NCBI GenBank assembly: GCA_039519185.1
Contig: CM076849.1
Coordinates: 112,907,806 to 112,971,805 of the forward strand
Direction of reading: 5' to 3'
Origin: Astragalus membranaceus
Lineage: Eukaryota; Streptophyta; Magnoliopsida; Fabales; Fabaceae
Length of the DNA: 64,000 bases
Shown here: positions 12,346 to 23,844 of the stretch, one piece after another
How positions within the stretch are numbered: the stretch's first letter is position 1
Layout of the letters: each line of letters starts with the position of its first letter
Notes under the pieces: generated by a model
What the model was told of the DNA's origin: nothing
The model's database searches: none
The model's input: only the letters and a program-made list of their open reading frames with translations
Position numbers and translations under genes: made by a program

Positions 12346-13933
12346 TGTTACCAAGTGGCTTCAGTCTCAAGAGGGGGGGTGAATTGAGATTTAAAACTTT
12401 TCAGATCTTTCGAAAACGTTTTTCCCCTTTTCAATGACTTAGATCAATTTTCGCGCAGGTTAAGTGGAAGCGAAGGAATTAGAATATAAAGCAGTAAAGC
12501 AGTATAACAGTAAAGCAGGAAAGCAGTAAAGCACGCAGAGATTTATCCTTGTTCGGTCACCTCCTAGTGACCTACGTCCAGTCCTCACACCCTTGTGAGA
12601 TTTTCCACTAACCAAACCAACAAGGCTTACAGGTGCCTTGGAAAACCTTTACAGACTCAGGCACTCTCCTCCTAGGATACCCCACCTATGGAGAGCCCTC
12701 AAATCTAATATAACAATAACAAGAGATACCCCACCCCTGTTACAATCAACTGCCCTAGAAAGATACCCCACTTCCTAGTACATGCAGCTACCCTAGAGAG
12801 ATACCCCACTCCCTAGTACAAATCACAATAATTAAATAATAACAAATGTAAATACAGAAATACCTCTTAACGTAGGCAGATTACACAATTTGAAGAACGC
12901 AACCCCAACTAACTCTTAGCAAAAGATCAGCTCTTGACGGACCGGCGGTGCGAGAAGAACACAAATAAAATATAAAGAGTTTTTCAGAAGTTATAGATCG
13001 TGAAATGGGTTGATGAGAAATGGAGGCTATGAGGCCTCTATTTATAGGCTATGAGAAAATCAAGTTTACGTTGAAAATAATGTAGGAATCGATTCTTTGT
13101 TGAAAACATTGGATCTAGGAATCGATTCTTATGTATGACTTCTTTTAAGTGAGAATCGATTTTGCTTTACTTGAGAAAGAGTAACAATCGATTCTTGAGA
13201 TCCAGGAAGGCTAGGAATTGATTCTTATACTCAATGTAATTTGTATGAATCGATTCTTGGCTTGCCTGAGACATGTAGGAATCGATTCTTTTGCTAAGTG
13301 AAAAATAGTGTGAATCGATTCTTTCCTTTTTGAAAAATACTTGTGAATCGATTATGCACTTTGGTAAAAATAATATGAATCGATTATTTCCTTTTAAAGA
13401 CACTTGAAAATCGATTTTTATGCTTAGTATAAAATAGTATGAGTCGATTCTTCCTTTTAAGAAATACTAAGGAATCGATTTGCATACTTAGTGAAACTAG
13501 TATGAATCGATTCTTTAGCTTTTGTATTGACCTGAAAATCGATTTTTATATATAGAATAAAATAGAGAAAATCGATTTTATGCTTTTCAAAAATGCTTCT
13601 TGTGTTTACGTGTGCATGCATGCATTTTGAAAATCATGGGACTTTGAGAGATGAGCTGACCTTCGAAAGAGCTTACGCTTTTTCCTAAGACACACCCAAA
13701 CCCTAAGGACTACCCTTATTTATAAGGACTACCCTTATATCTTGAAACTTCAATTCTTGAGCTTGATTGTCTTGGATTGTGACTTTGATACTTTGTCACT
13801 TTCATTAACTTTGGCCATCAACTTTGGCTTTGGCCTTTTTACTATTATCAACTTTAGCTTTTGTCTTTTTCATCATCAAAACCTCTTAACCACTTCATCA
13901 TCAAAACTTAGCCTGCAACACAAGATATCTACA
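12346..13933 (-). repeat. C2 5' LTR (SIRE-like), 1588 bp
   Basis: Read on the minus strand it runs from TGTAGATATCTTGTGTTG (13933) to CCACTTGGTAACA (12346). It matches the C3 3' LTR (23845-25270) at both ends and in the middle, so the families are the same or very close. A TATA box, TATAAATA on the minus strand, lies at 13038-13047. Upstream of it in the U3 region is the AATCGATT array (see separate entry). The right end abuts the interior of C3 at 13934, where C2 inserted. The matching duplication is outside the window. Confidence 0.9.
13087..13577 (-). repeat. Phased AATCGATT palindrome array in C2 LTR
   Basis: Sixteen copies of AATCGATT (14 exact, two with one change) start at 13087, 13120, 13154, 13186, 13216, 13248, 13280, 13313, 13346, 13378, 13409, 13442, 13473, 13505, 13537 and 13570. 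Spacing is 30-34 bp, mean 32.2. The bases between copies are not conserved beyond a loose similarity. The array ends about 35 bp from the TATA box. Confidence 0.9.
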
Positions 13934-15796
13934 ACCCCCTATGAACTTTACAAGGGGAGAAAACCAAATATTTCACACCTTCACACTTTTGGTTGCAAAT
14001 GTTTTGTATTGAATAATGGAAAGGATAACCTAGGTAAATTCGATGCTAAAGCTGATGAAGGAATTTTTCTTGGTTACTCTTTATCTAGCAAGGCCTTTAG
14101 AATTTTCAATAAAAGAAATAAGGTAATTGAGGAATCTGTACATGTTACATTTGATGAAACTAACCCCAAAAGGCTGGGAAAGGTTATTGATGATATTGCA
14201 GATGAACCTGAAGAGTTACAGATAGGTGAGAAGAAGAAAGAAGAAGAAACAAAAACCACCTCTCAAGAGAAATCAGAAGAAGGATCAAGCAGTGAACTTC
14301 CCAAGGAATGGAGAATCCCAAGGGATCACTCGCTTGAAAATGTCAAAGGTGATGTAACTAAAGGGGTAACTACTCGTAACTCTCTTCGAAATGCATGTAA
14401 TCATATGGCTTTCGTATCTCAAATTGAACCTAGAAATATAGATGAAGCCGTAGTTGATGAACATTGGACTATTGCTATGCAAGAAGATTTAAATCAGTTT
14501 GAAAGAAACGAAGTGTGGGATCTAGTTCATAGACCTGATAATCATCAGATAATAGGCACAAAATGGGTGTTTAAAAACAAGCTAGACGAATCAGGTATAA
14601 TAATTAGGAACAAAGCTAGACTAGTTGCTAAAGGTTATAATCAAGAAGAAGGAATAGACTATGATGAAACATATGCTCCTGTAGCTAGATTAGAAGCTAT
14701 TCGCATGCTACTTGCTTTTGCATCAATCTTGGATTTTAAATTGTATCAAATGGATGTTAAGAGCGCTTTCTTAAATGGTTTTATCCAAGAAGTATATGTT
14801 GAACAACCACCTGGCTTTGAAAATTTTGAAAAACCAGACCATGTTTTTAAACTCAAAAAGGCTCTATATGGTCTGAAGAAAGCTCCCAGAGCTTGGTACG
14901 AATGATTGAGCAAATTCCTACTCAATCATGATTTTCAAAGAGGGAAAGTTGACACTACACTTTTTATAAAGAGGTCAAAAGATGACATCTTACTCGTGCA
15001 AATTTATGTGGATGATATCATTTTCGGTGCTACTAATGAATTTCTTTGCAAAGAGTTTTCAAGTATTATGCAGAGTGAGTTTGAAATGTCAATGATGGGA
15101 GAACTCAACTTCTTCCTTGGGCTTCAAATAAAACAAACAAACAACGGCATCTTCATATCTCAATCAAAGTAATGCAAAGAACTACTCAAAATATTCGAAA
15201 TGGACAAAGCAAAAGAAATGTCCACACCAATGAGCACCTCATGTTACTTAGACAAAGATGAAGAAGGTAAACCGGTAGAACTAAGCAAATATCGAGGTAT
15301 GATTGGCTCTCTTCTCTACTTAACTGCTAGTAAACCGGACATCATGTTTAGTGTTTGCATGTGTGCTAGGTATCAAGCAAACCCAAAAGAGTCACATTTA
15401 GTAGTTGTCAAAAGAATAATGAGATATCTGGTAGGCACTCAAAATGTTGGTCTGTGGTACCCAAAATGCGCCACATGTAGCCTTATTGGATATTCAGATT
15501 CTGACTTTGCAGGATGTAAGTTGGATAGAAAAAGCACTAGTGGAACATGTCACATACTAGGTAGTGCATTAGTCTCATGGCACAGTAAGAAACAAGTCAG
15601 TGTCGCACTGTCAACTGCTGAAGCAGAATATGTTGCAGCAGGGAGTTGTTGTGCACAAATCCTCTGGATGAAGAAACAACTTCTTGACTATGGTATAAAT
15701 TTAGATCATATCCCTATAAAATGCGACAATACCAGCGCCATCAATCTTACAAAGAACCCCGTCCAACACTCTAGGACCAAGCATATAGAGATAAGA
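13934..15796 (+). pseudogene. C3 pol: integrase end, RT and RNase H, two stops
   Basis: One frame from TTPYELYKGRKP (integrase C-terminus with the FGCKCF motif) through reverse transcriptase to RNase H. RT shows KARLVAKGYNQ, DVKSAFLNG, ALYGLKKAPRAWY and the catalytic IYVDDIIFG. RNase H shows GYSDSDFAG, STAEAEYVAA and KHIEIR. Stops at 14903-14905 (TGA) and 15170-15172 (TAA) are both in frame; I see no frameshift. An open frame seems to extend left to 13742, but 13742-13933 is antisense C2 LTR, so that start is an artefact. The gene is interrupted at 15797 by G4. Confidence 0.93.
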
Positions 15797-18170
15797 TGTA
15801 ACGCCCCAAAAATAATTGGATAATTATTTAATTGATTAGAAGGAATTTAGTTATGGAAAAATAATAGAAATAATTAGTTTGGAGTTTTATTGGGAATAGG
15901 AGGATGTTTAATAAATTAAGTGAGTAGTATTTTATGGTGTTATGGAGTAGTGTTTAGTAATTAAATAAGGGAGTGGTAGAAGTGATCGAGGAGGGTGTAA
16001 ATAGGGTCAAGGCCCATTAGTGAGAGAAAGAAAGAATGGGCCGTGTGAGTGAATGAAAGAAAAGAAAAGAAAGGGATATTAAGTGAATGAATGGAAAGAA
16101 GGAAAACGCACGGCACAGAAAGAAAGAAGCACGGAACCGAAGCGAGAGAGGGAGAGAACGGCGTGAAGGGAAGGAAAAGATGTGGGGAGATCTCACTCAA
16201 TACTACACCGGGTAAGGGGCTTTTGGTACCAATCTTCTCCATTTTTCCTCCTCTTTCTATTAGTATAATTTTCGTCACCTAATTTCTACTCGTCTTCGTG
16301 TTACCATTGTTGACCCTTTGGAGCTCAAGTGAGCAAAAAAATAGAGGTTTTGACTTCCTTGGAAGCTTATATTCGAATTTGAGGCTTGGGTTTCGCTTTG
16401 GAAGTGATTTGGAGGAGTTTCGGTCGATGGATTCGGTTTAGAGCTTTTGGAGCGGGTCCGGAGTGTGTTCTTGGTTCGGTGAAATTTCGGTTTGAGCAAA
16501 TTTAAGGTTAGGGGGCTCTCATTTACGTTCATAATAGCTTATATGATTTGTGTTATGTGTGGGTTAGGTGTTAGGAGAGCTTGATGAGTTGATTTTGGTG
16601 TTATTTCCTTGATTAGTGTTGTGATTGAATTTATTTGAATGAATCCATGTTGTTTAGTGTTGATTTGTGGTATAAAATATGTTGTTAAAGTGATGTGAAA
16701 TTGTTGTGAAATGTGCAAGGTGTTTAATAATTGTCTCAATTAATTTGAGTATGGAAATATGTAGTTGAAAGGTGCATAATAAAATGCTTAGGTGAAGTTG
16801 TATTTAAATTTGTTGTTTGAGATGTTGTGCCATCAAGTAGCTGTGTGGCGTGGTAGTGTCGTATGATTGTGAATGGTGCGGTTGTGTGCCGTATGTATGA
16901 GTGCGTGATGGTGAGTGTGGGTGAGGCGTGGCATGATGTGGCCTTATGCCCGCTTTGGGGCGCGCTTGGTGTGTGTTGCGTGATTGTGTGCGAAGTAATC
17001 GTTTATAAACATAAATTGGGTCTGGACTGGTTAAACAGGTAAAAAGTACTATTTGGGGATGTCCGTATTCCAGAGGAAACTCTGCCGGATTTTCGTTAGA
17101 ATTTTGATAGGTAGCTGTCTCGACAGTGCGGTGTTTTGTTATGTCTAAAAAGGACCGTTTCGGGGTTGTTGTTGAAGTATTGAGATAATATGTGAGGTTT
17201 AGGTGTTGTGTCACTATGTGACTAGTTGGTGTTGAAATTGGTGTGTAGATATTGTGCCGCTATGATGCGTGTTGTGTTGCTTGGGAGTCTCGGGTGTGGG
17301 CGCCAAATTGGTTAGCCCGTGTGTTGGTGTAAACATTGTTGAGGTAATTAAAGTGATGATGTGTCTAGTAACGGTGGACTAATGATGATAATGAATCTAA
17401 TGATGACGTGTTTAATAATGGTGGATTAAATATTAAAGGACGGTGTTGGCTTCGGCCATGTTAAATGACGGTTGTGAATTAATGACGGTATATCTTAATT
17501 ATGATGATTATGCCAGATGGGCGATTTTTATGAAGGTGTGCCCTCAAGGCTTAATTGGTGAATATATTAATTATTTGGTGCGTGTATTCATTGTGGTGTG
17601 TATGAGGTGTTATGGTGTGTTTACTATTTTGGTGAGCAGAGGCTTCGGCCTATGTTGTTTCTCGGTGATGTAAAATAATGGTGTGCTAATATGACTGTGA
17701 ATTGGTGCTTTTGGTTTGCCTTTCCCTAGTATAATGCTTATCATATTTGTTATTATTCATGTAAAGAGACTCACCCTACTGCTTTATGTTGCTTCTCATG
17801 TCGGCAACGTGCAGGTGATAGCGAGTGAAGGTTCTCCTACCTTCTAGTGGTCCTGTAGAGTCATGCTCTGATGCGTAGCACTGGGGGGGGACGAGTTGTT
17901 ATAGTTGTCTTATTATTATTTAGTTAGGTTTAATTATATTGGTGATGTAAGACTCTTTGAGAAAACGATGTTTCGAGGGTTCGCCCCATTTAAGTCGTGC
18001 TATGTATCACGCAATTATATTTATTTTGTGAAAAGTATTGTTTACTAATTTATGTTGAGGTTCTGGTGAAAGTAGCACTCCCTAGAGGATGTACCTTTTA
18101 AAAAGGAAAGCGATTTTGAACTCTGATTTTTGATTAAAAAAAAAAAATAATGAGTAAGGGGGGTGTTACA
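15797..18170 (+). repeat. G4 5' LTR
   Basis: TGTAACGCCCCAAAAATAAT ... GGGGGGTGTTACA, 2374 bp, almost identical to the 3' copy. It holds a purine-rich segment (16020-16190). Two GGCTTCGGCC segments (17447-17456 and 17641-17650) could fold as UUCG-capped hairpins. The parallel open frames on either strand (for example near 16804-17214) recur in the other LTR and are not genes. Confidence 0.95.
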
Positions 18171-18173
18171 AGT

Positions 18174-18185
18174 TGGTATCAGAGC
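18174..18185 (+). other. G4 primer-binding site
   Basis: TGGTATCAGAGC four bases after the 5' LTR, an initiator-Met tRNA primer site. The following TTCGGTCTGTCCGG is shared with the G11 leader. Confidence 0.93.
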
Positions 18186-18477
18186 TGTTCGGTCTGTCCG
18201 GTCAGGTTGTCAAGTCAGTATTGTTGTTTACCTCTGACTATTGCTTGTTTTGCAGTAATAAGCTAAGGTGGCAAGTAAGTCGTGTACTTTTCCTTGCTTG
18301 TTTTGTGTTGAGATGTTGTTGCACGGTGATAGATATACTGCGGTATGATGTGATTCATTGTTGCGTGCCTCTTGCTTATGCATGTGCTCGTCCCTTGTCG
18401 GGAGTGTGTCTGGTTAATTGTTTGGATAATTATTGGTGTGGTAGTTTATGCATGAGTGTTGACTTCTATTGGTGATA

Positions 18478-18845
18478 TCATAGGCCTATGGCCATTATTG
18501 ATTGATGATGAGGGCCTATGCCCTGGAGCTATACGCTCAACGCGCTGGGAGTTCTGCTCCGAGAGAGTACAGTATCGATGAGAGAAGTACTCATTTACGA
18601 AGTGGTATAGCACAGTATCGATGAGAGAAGTACCATACCGGATGTGTCACAGTATCGTGGAGAGAAGTGACCATGTAGTACAGTATCGATGAGAGAAGTA
18701 CCCATTTTACGAGTTGGTATAGTACAGTATCGATGAGAGAAGTACCATACCGGATGTGTCACAGTATCGCAGAGAGAAGTGACCATGTAGTACAGTATCG
18801 ATGAGAGAAGTACTACGCGAGTGCAGTATCGGCGAGAGAAGCCCA
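18478..18845 (+). repeat. Tandem stem-loop array in G4 leader
   Basis: Eight copies of a core, CAGTATCGNNGAGAGAAG, with inverted-repeat arms. Units are at 18565-18592, 18604-18639, 18646-18671, 18678-18701, 18716-18751, 18758-18783, 18787-18816 and 18821-18844. Arm pairs differ but match each other: GAGTAC/GTACTC, GTCAC/GTGAC (twice), GTAGTAC/GTACTAC, and GGTATAGTAC/GTACCATACC with one mismatch. Units 2-4 and 5-7 form a 112-bp higher-order repeat. Four more small hairpins precede them: GGCC-TAT-GGCC (18483), GGGC-CTAT-GCCC (18512), GAGC-TATAC-GCTC (18526) and GGAG-TTCTG-CTCC (18548). Its place, a few hundred bases after the primer site, is where an RNA packaging or dimerisation signal would lie. 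That role is inference. Confidence 0.88.
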
Positions 18846-20700
18846 ATATTTTGTTAAGTGTGAATTTAGATTGACGGTGGTTTTGTTACCTTAATTAATT
18901 GGTTGGATGAGTAGGAAGGACTGATCACCCCAAGAACTCATCACCAGTGAAAGAGGCGGCAATAATTCTTTGTGATTATCACTATTTTGAAAACGAACTA
19001 ATTTTGTTTTGATTGATTAGAAGGATAAAATCTTGGAGTCTGTTTTATTCTACTTAATTAACTTGTTACGTTATTCCCAATGTGCAATGTTGTGGATATG
19101 CTTAGTATGGATTGGCACGTATTGCATGTTGATTATAAAGATTTTATTTCTCTTCTATATGAAATAAATTATGATACATGAATATTAATCGATGAAGGAA
19201 ACGGTTTAATGAACGTGGTTAGTAATGGCTTGCACTTTGCAAAAGTAATTTTTTCTACAAACGATGTTTTTGCTTCTATTTCTTCTAATAAGAGTTTAGA
19301 ATTACTTTGAAAGTTGTACTAGGAATCAATGTTGGTGATGATGCAATATCTATAAATATTTTCCTTGTTGGGCATGAATATGTGATTGTTGATTTCTAAT
19401 TACTTGATGAAATGTTGCCTTGTAAATACTTTTGTGGATTTATCCAAGTGAGTCCACTAAATTAAATATTACATGTGTAGCTATATATAAATGGTGGTTG
19501 TATTCTTGTAATTAGAGTCTAGGACTCATATAGGAGCTTAAGGGAATTATACTTGGTGTATAAAACTAGAGCAAATTAAAATATAAGAGTCTTTGTGTTT
19601 GTGCCTTGATGATTGCCTTGTTGAATTACGTGTTCTGGTTGATTTCCTCAAGATATGGCAAACCGCGTGCAATTGAATAAGCATGTTCTGATGTTCAATT
19701 CTATTTTCTTAAACTTGTTTGATGACCATGTTTGTTTCTATGGGTCGCCTTTTTAAAATAGAAATGTTTCTTAGAATACACATGTTGTTTTCATACCCTT
19801 GTTGAACCATTAGTAGAATGGAAATAGATAGTTGAGGAATATAAGAAATGAACGAGAATTAGAACCTTGAATTTAGAAACCTACCAAACTAGTGAGCTCA
19901 TGTGTTTGTTGGAATATTTTAGGAATGACGATGCTTAAACGAATTATGAGTATGCATGATGTTTTTGACCTCACTTTGATGATCTTTGAATGCTAATAAC
20001 ATGATTAAAGGATTACGAATATGTATAAATACTTTTGTATTCCATTTCAATGAATTGAATTATTGGGAGTTGGTTTGGTGTTTGATAATAGGATTTAAGG
20101 TTTTATGAACAAATATGATGATACTTCTAGGAGGCTAGATTCGGAATGATTAATACATGTGAAAAGTAGAATACTCGATTTAGTTTTCTCCTACATGAAA
20201 AAGATTGTACTAAGTGCATGTTAACGGAATTGACTTTTGAAATACCTTTGTGAATTTCTCTAAGTGGATTAATTAAATTAAATGTTGCATGCAAAATATG
20301 GTGCTTGTATGATGTTTGATAATATGCATGAACTAATGATGTTGAAAAGTGAGGTTTGAGTTGCTGGTGTCTCGGTGTTGTTGTGGAATGTGTTGCGGGC
20401 TAGGCACCAAGTGCCGTGTGCCCTTCGTACAGTTGTAAGTGTTGTACCTCGGTGTGATGGTGTTGAGTCTTGGGTGTGTGTCACGGCTAGGTCAATTGTC
20501 TAGGCGTACCCTTGACGTGTTGTATATATGAGTGTACATGTATGATGGGTGTTTATTCCTTATTAGGATCTAGGATGCTTGCAATAATTTCATTAGAGAT
20601 AGACTCTATGTGTGGGGTTTTAAAGTGTTGGATTGGGTATGTTAGGGATTAATAATGAATTTCTAGTTTATATTTGAGAAGCTTAGAAACTAGATGCTAA
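18846..20700 (+). other. G4 interior without recognisable genes
   Basis: About 1.85 kb of AT-rich sequence without a reading frame resembling gag or pol on either strand. In autonomous relatives this space holds gag-pol. I recognise nothing in it. Confidence 0.7.
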
Positions 20701-20710
20701 ATAAGTTGTT

Positions 20711-21067
20711 TTGGCGGGTGGATTTGATCAATCTAGGAATAAGGATTTTGTTGTTGATGCGCGAGGTGTATTGAGGATCCGGGGTAGAATTTGTGTTCCT
20801 AACAATGTGGATATTAAGAAGGCGAATTTTGAAGGGAGTCGTAGGAGTAAGCTGAGTATTATCCAGGAGTTGCGAAAATGTATCAGAGTGCGCAGCGAAA
20901 TGGAGATCGTGAGGTGAGAATTTTCAGAGGTAAGGAGATAATCTTAAGTGAAAGTAGTTTGGTTGGAAGCGGTTTGTGAGAGTGTGACTTGGGAGTTGGA
21001 AAGTAAGATGAAGGAGGCGTATCCGGAGTTGTTCGATTCAGGTAATTTCGAGGACGAAATTCTTTAA
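20711..21067 (+). pseudogene. G4 integrase-finger and chromodomain scraps
   Basis: Bases 20711-20880 read GVLRIRGRICVPNN and RRSKLSI, matching the start of the integrase zinc-finger region of G5/G11 (GVLRFRDRICIP, RSKLSIHPG). A deletion then removes the integrase core. Bases about 20913-21067, in another frame, read VTWELESKMKEAYPEL and GNFEDEIL, the chromodomain tail and polyprotein end. The relic shows descent from a Tekay-type gag-pol. It cannot encode a working protein. Confidence 0.85.
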
Positions 21068-21079
21068 GTGGGGGAGAGT
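21066..21079 (+). other. G4 polypurine tract
   Basis: AAGTGGGGGAGAGT directly before the 3' LTR. The same tract precedes the G5 LTR. Confidence 0.85.
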
Positions 21080-23448
21080 TGTAATGCCCCAAAAATAATT
21101 GGATAATTATTTAATTGATTAGAAGGAATTTAGTTATGGAAAAATAATAGAAATAATTAGTTTGGAGTTTTATTGGGAATAGGAGGATGTTTAATAAATT
21201 AAGTGAGTAGTATTTTATGGTGTTATGGAGTAGTGTTTAGTAATTAAATAAGGGAGTGGTAGAAGTGATCGAGGAGGGTGTAAATAGGGTCAAGGCCCAT
21301 TAGTGAGAGAAAGAAAGAATGGGCCGTGTGAGTGAATGAAAGAAAAGAAAAGAAAGGGATATTAAGTGAATGAATGGAAAGAAGGAAAACGCACGGCACA
21401 GAAAGAAAGAAGCACGGAACCGAAGCGAGAGAGGGAGAGAACGGCGTGAAGGGAAGGAAAAGATGTGGGGAGATCTCACTCAATACTACACCGGGTAAGG
21501 GGCTTTTGGTACCAATCTTCTCCATTTTTCCTCCTCTTTCTATTAGTATAATTTTCGTCACCTAATTTCTACTCGTTTTCGTGTTACCATTGTTGACCCT
21601 TTGGAGCTCAAGTGAGCAAAAAAATAGAGGTTTTGACTTCCTTGGAAGCTTATATTCGAATTTGAGGCTTGGGTTTCGCTTTGGAAGTGATTTGGAGGAG
21701 TTTCGGTCGATGGATTCGGTTTAGAGCTTTTGGAGCGGGTCCGGAGTGTGTTCGTGGTTCGGTGAAATTTCGGTTTGAGCAAATTTAAGGTTAGGGGGCT
21801 CTCATTTACGTTCATAATAGCTTATATGATTTGTGTTATGTGTGGGTTAGGTGTTAGGAGAGCTTGATGAGTTGATTTTGGTGTTATTTCCTTGATTAGT
21901 GTTGTGATTGAATTTATTTGAATGAATCCATGTTGTTTAGTGTTGATTTGTGGTATAAAATATGTTGTTAAAGTGATGTGAAATTGTTGTGAAATGTGCA
22001 AGGTGTTTAATAATTGTCTCAATTAATTTGAGTATGGAAATATGTAGTTGAAAGGTGCATAATAAAATGCTTAGGTGAAGTTGTATTTAAATTTGTTGTT
22101 TGAGATGTTGTGCCATCAAGTGGCTGTGTGGCGTGGTAGTGTCGTATGATTGTGAATGGTGCGGTTGTGTGCCGTATGTATGAGTGCGTGATGGTGAGTG
22201 TGGGTGAGGCGTGGCATGATGTGGCCTTATGCCCGCTTTGGGGCGCGCTTGGTGTGTGTTGCGTGATTGTGTGCGAAGTAATCGTTTATAAACATAAATT
22301 GGGTCTGGACTGGTTAAACAGGTAAAAAGTACTATTTGGGGATGTCCGTATTCCAGAGGAAACTCTGCCGGATTTTCGTTAGAATTTTGATAGGTAGTTG
22401 TCTCGACAGTGCGGTGTTTTGTTATGTCTAAAAAGGACCGTTTCGGGGTTGTTGTTGAAGTATTGAGATAATATGTGAGGTTTAGGTGTTGTGTCACTAT
22501 GTGACTAGTTGGTGTTGAAATTGGTGTGTAGATATTGTGCCGCTATGATGTGTGTTGTGTTGCTTGGGAGTCTCGGGTGTGGGCGCCAAATTGGTTAGCC
22601 CGTGTGTTGGTGTAAACATTGTTGAGGTAATTAAAGTGATGATGTGTCTAGTAACGGTGGACAAATGATGATAATGAATCTAATGATGACGTGTTTAATA
22701 ATGGTGGATTAAATATTAAAGGACGGTGTTGGCTTCGGCCATGTTAAATGACGGTTGTGAATTAATGACGGTATATCTTAATTATGATGATTATGCCAGA
22801 TGGGCGATTTTTATGAAGGTGTGCCCTCAAGGCTTAATTGGTGAATATGTTAATTATTTGGTGCGTGTATTCATTGTGGTGTGTATGAGGTGTTATGGTG
22901 TGTTTACTATTTTGGTGAGCAGAGGCTTCGGCCTATGTTGTTTCTCGGTGATGTAAAATAATGGTGTGCTAATATGACTGTGAATTGGTGCTTTTGGTTT
23001 GCCTTTCCCTAGTATAATGCTTATCATATTTGTTATTATTCATGTAAAGAGACTCACCCTACTGCTTTATGTTGCTTCTCATGTCGGCAACGTGCAGGTG
23101 ATAGCGAGTGAAGGTTCTCCTACCTTCTAGTGGTCCTGTAGAGTCATGCTCTGATGCGTAGCACTGGGGGGGACGAGTTGTTATAGTTGTCTTATTATTA
23201 TTTAGTTAGGTTTAATTATATTGGTGATGTAAGACTCTTTGAGAAAACGATGTTTCGAGGGTTCGCCCCATTTAAGTCGTGCTATGTATCACGCAATTAT
23301 ATTTATTTTGTGAAAAGTATTGTTTACTAATTTATGTTGAGGTTCTGGTGAAAGTAGCACTCCCTAGAGGATGTACCTTTTAAAAAGGAAAGCGATTTTG
23401 AACTCTGATTTTTGATTAAAAAAAAAAATGAGTAAAGGGGGTGTTACA
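21080..23448 (+). repeat. G4 3' LTR
   Basis: A 2369-bp copy of 15797-18170, starting TGTAATGCCCC and ending GGGGTGTTACA, followed by the TAAGA duplication. Confidence 0.95.
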
Positions 23449-23615
23449 TAAGACACCATTTTCTTAGAGATCATGTCCAAAAAGGGGATTGTGTAATCGA
23501 ATTTGTTGAATCCGCAAAACAGCTGGCTGATATTTTTACAAAACCTTTACAGAAAGAAAACTTCTTCTTCATTCGAAGAGAACTTGGAATCATTGATTCC
23601 TCTTCATGTTATTAG
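23449..23615 (+). pseudogene. C3 RNase H tail, resumed after G4
   Basis: After the G4 insertion the copia frame resumes: RHHFLRDHVQKGDCVIEF, ESAKQLADIFTKPLQKENF, ending at a TAG (23613-23615). This is the usual C-terminal end of copia pol. Together with 13934-15796 it shows that C3 was continuous before G4 arrived. Confidence 0.92.
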
Positions 23616-23831
23616 ATTCACAAGTTTATTACATGTTGCCCTCTTTGATCATGACAAAAAGGGGGAGAAGAATAGCGTTTTTAGCGTTTTTATATTCAGC
23701 ATGCATTTACATTCACTCGCATACAGTCAATAAAACAGGGGGAGCATCATGATAGGGGGAGTATTTTATATGCATTATCTGTTTGAACTAACCTCCCACC
23801 TTGAAGATGAGTTAGTGTTTTGTCATCATCA

Positions 23832-23844
23832 AAAAGGGGGAGAA
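23832..23844 (+). other. C3 polypurine tract
   Basis: AAAAGGGGGAGAA immediately before the 3' LTR at 23845. Additional purine runs (AAAAAGGGGGAGAAG, 23656; CAGGGGGAGCATC, 23736) are typical of the long 3' region of SIRE-type elements. Confidence 0.8.

Larger units (their letters stand above)
15797..23448 (+). mobile_element. G4: non-autonomous gypsy derivative
   Basis: Two LTRs (2374 and 2369 bp), an iMet primer site and a polypurine tract, flanked by the duplication TAAGA (15792-15796 and 23449-23453). It sits inside C3 RNase H, right after the HIEIR codons. The 2.9-kb interior has no gag, protease or reverse transcriptase. Only an integrase-finger scrap and a chromodomain scrap survive near the 3' end. 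LTR ends, primer site and flank (TTCGGTCTGTCCGG) and 3' end (GGACGAAATTCT, AAGTGGGGGAGAGT) match those of G11 and G5, so it probably uses proteins of a G11/G5-like partner. The leader holds an unusual stem-loop array. Confidence 0.9.

Noticed and set aside
13087..13577. CRISPR-like array (regular repeats with variable spacers)
   Set aside because: The repeats are only 8 bp and palindromic, lie inside a copia LTR upstream of a TATA box, and recur in a second LTR. The DNA is plant nuclear and there are no cas genes.
13742..13933. Apparent N-terminal extension of the C3 pol frame
   Set aside because: This stretch is antisense C2 LTR; the open frame across the insertion junction is chance.
16804..17214. 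136-codon minus-strand frame in the G4 LTR, repeated at 22087-22497
   Set aside because: His/Thr/Ser-rich composition caused by TG-rich LTR sequence; no domain, and copied with the LTR.
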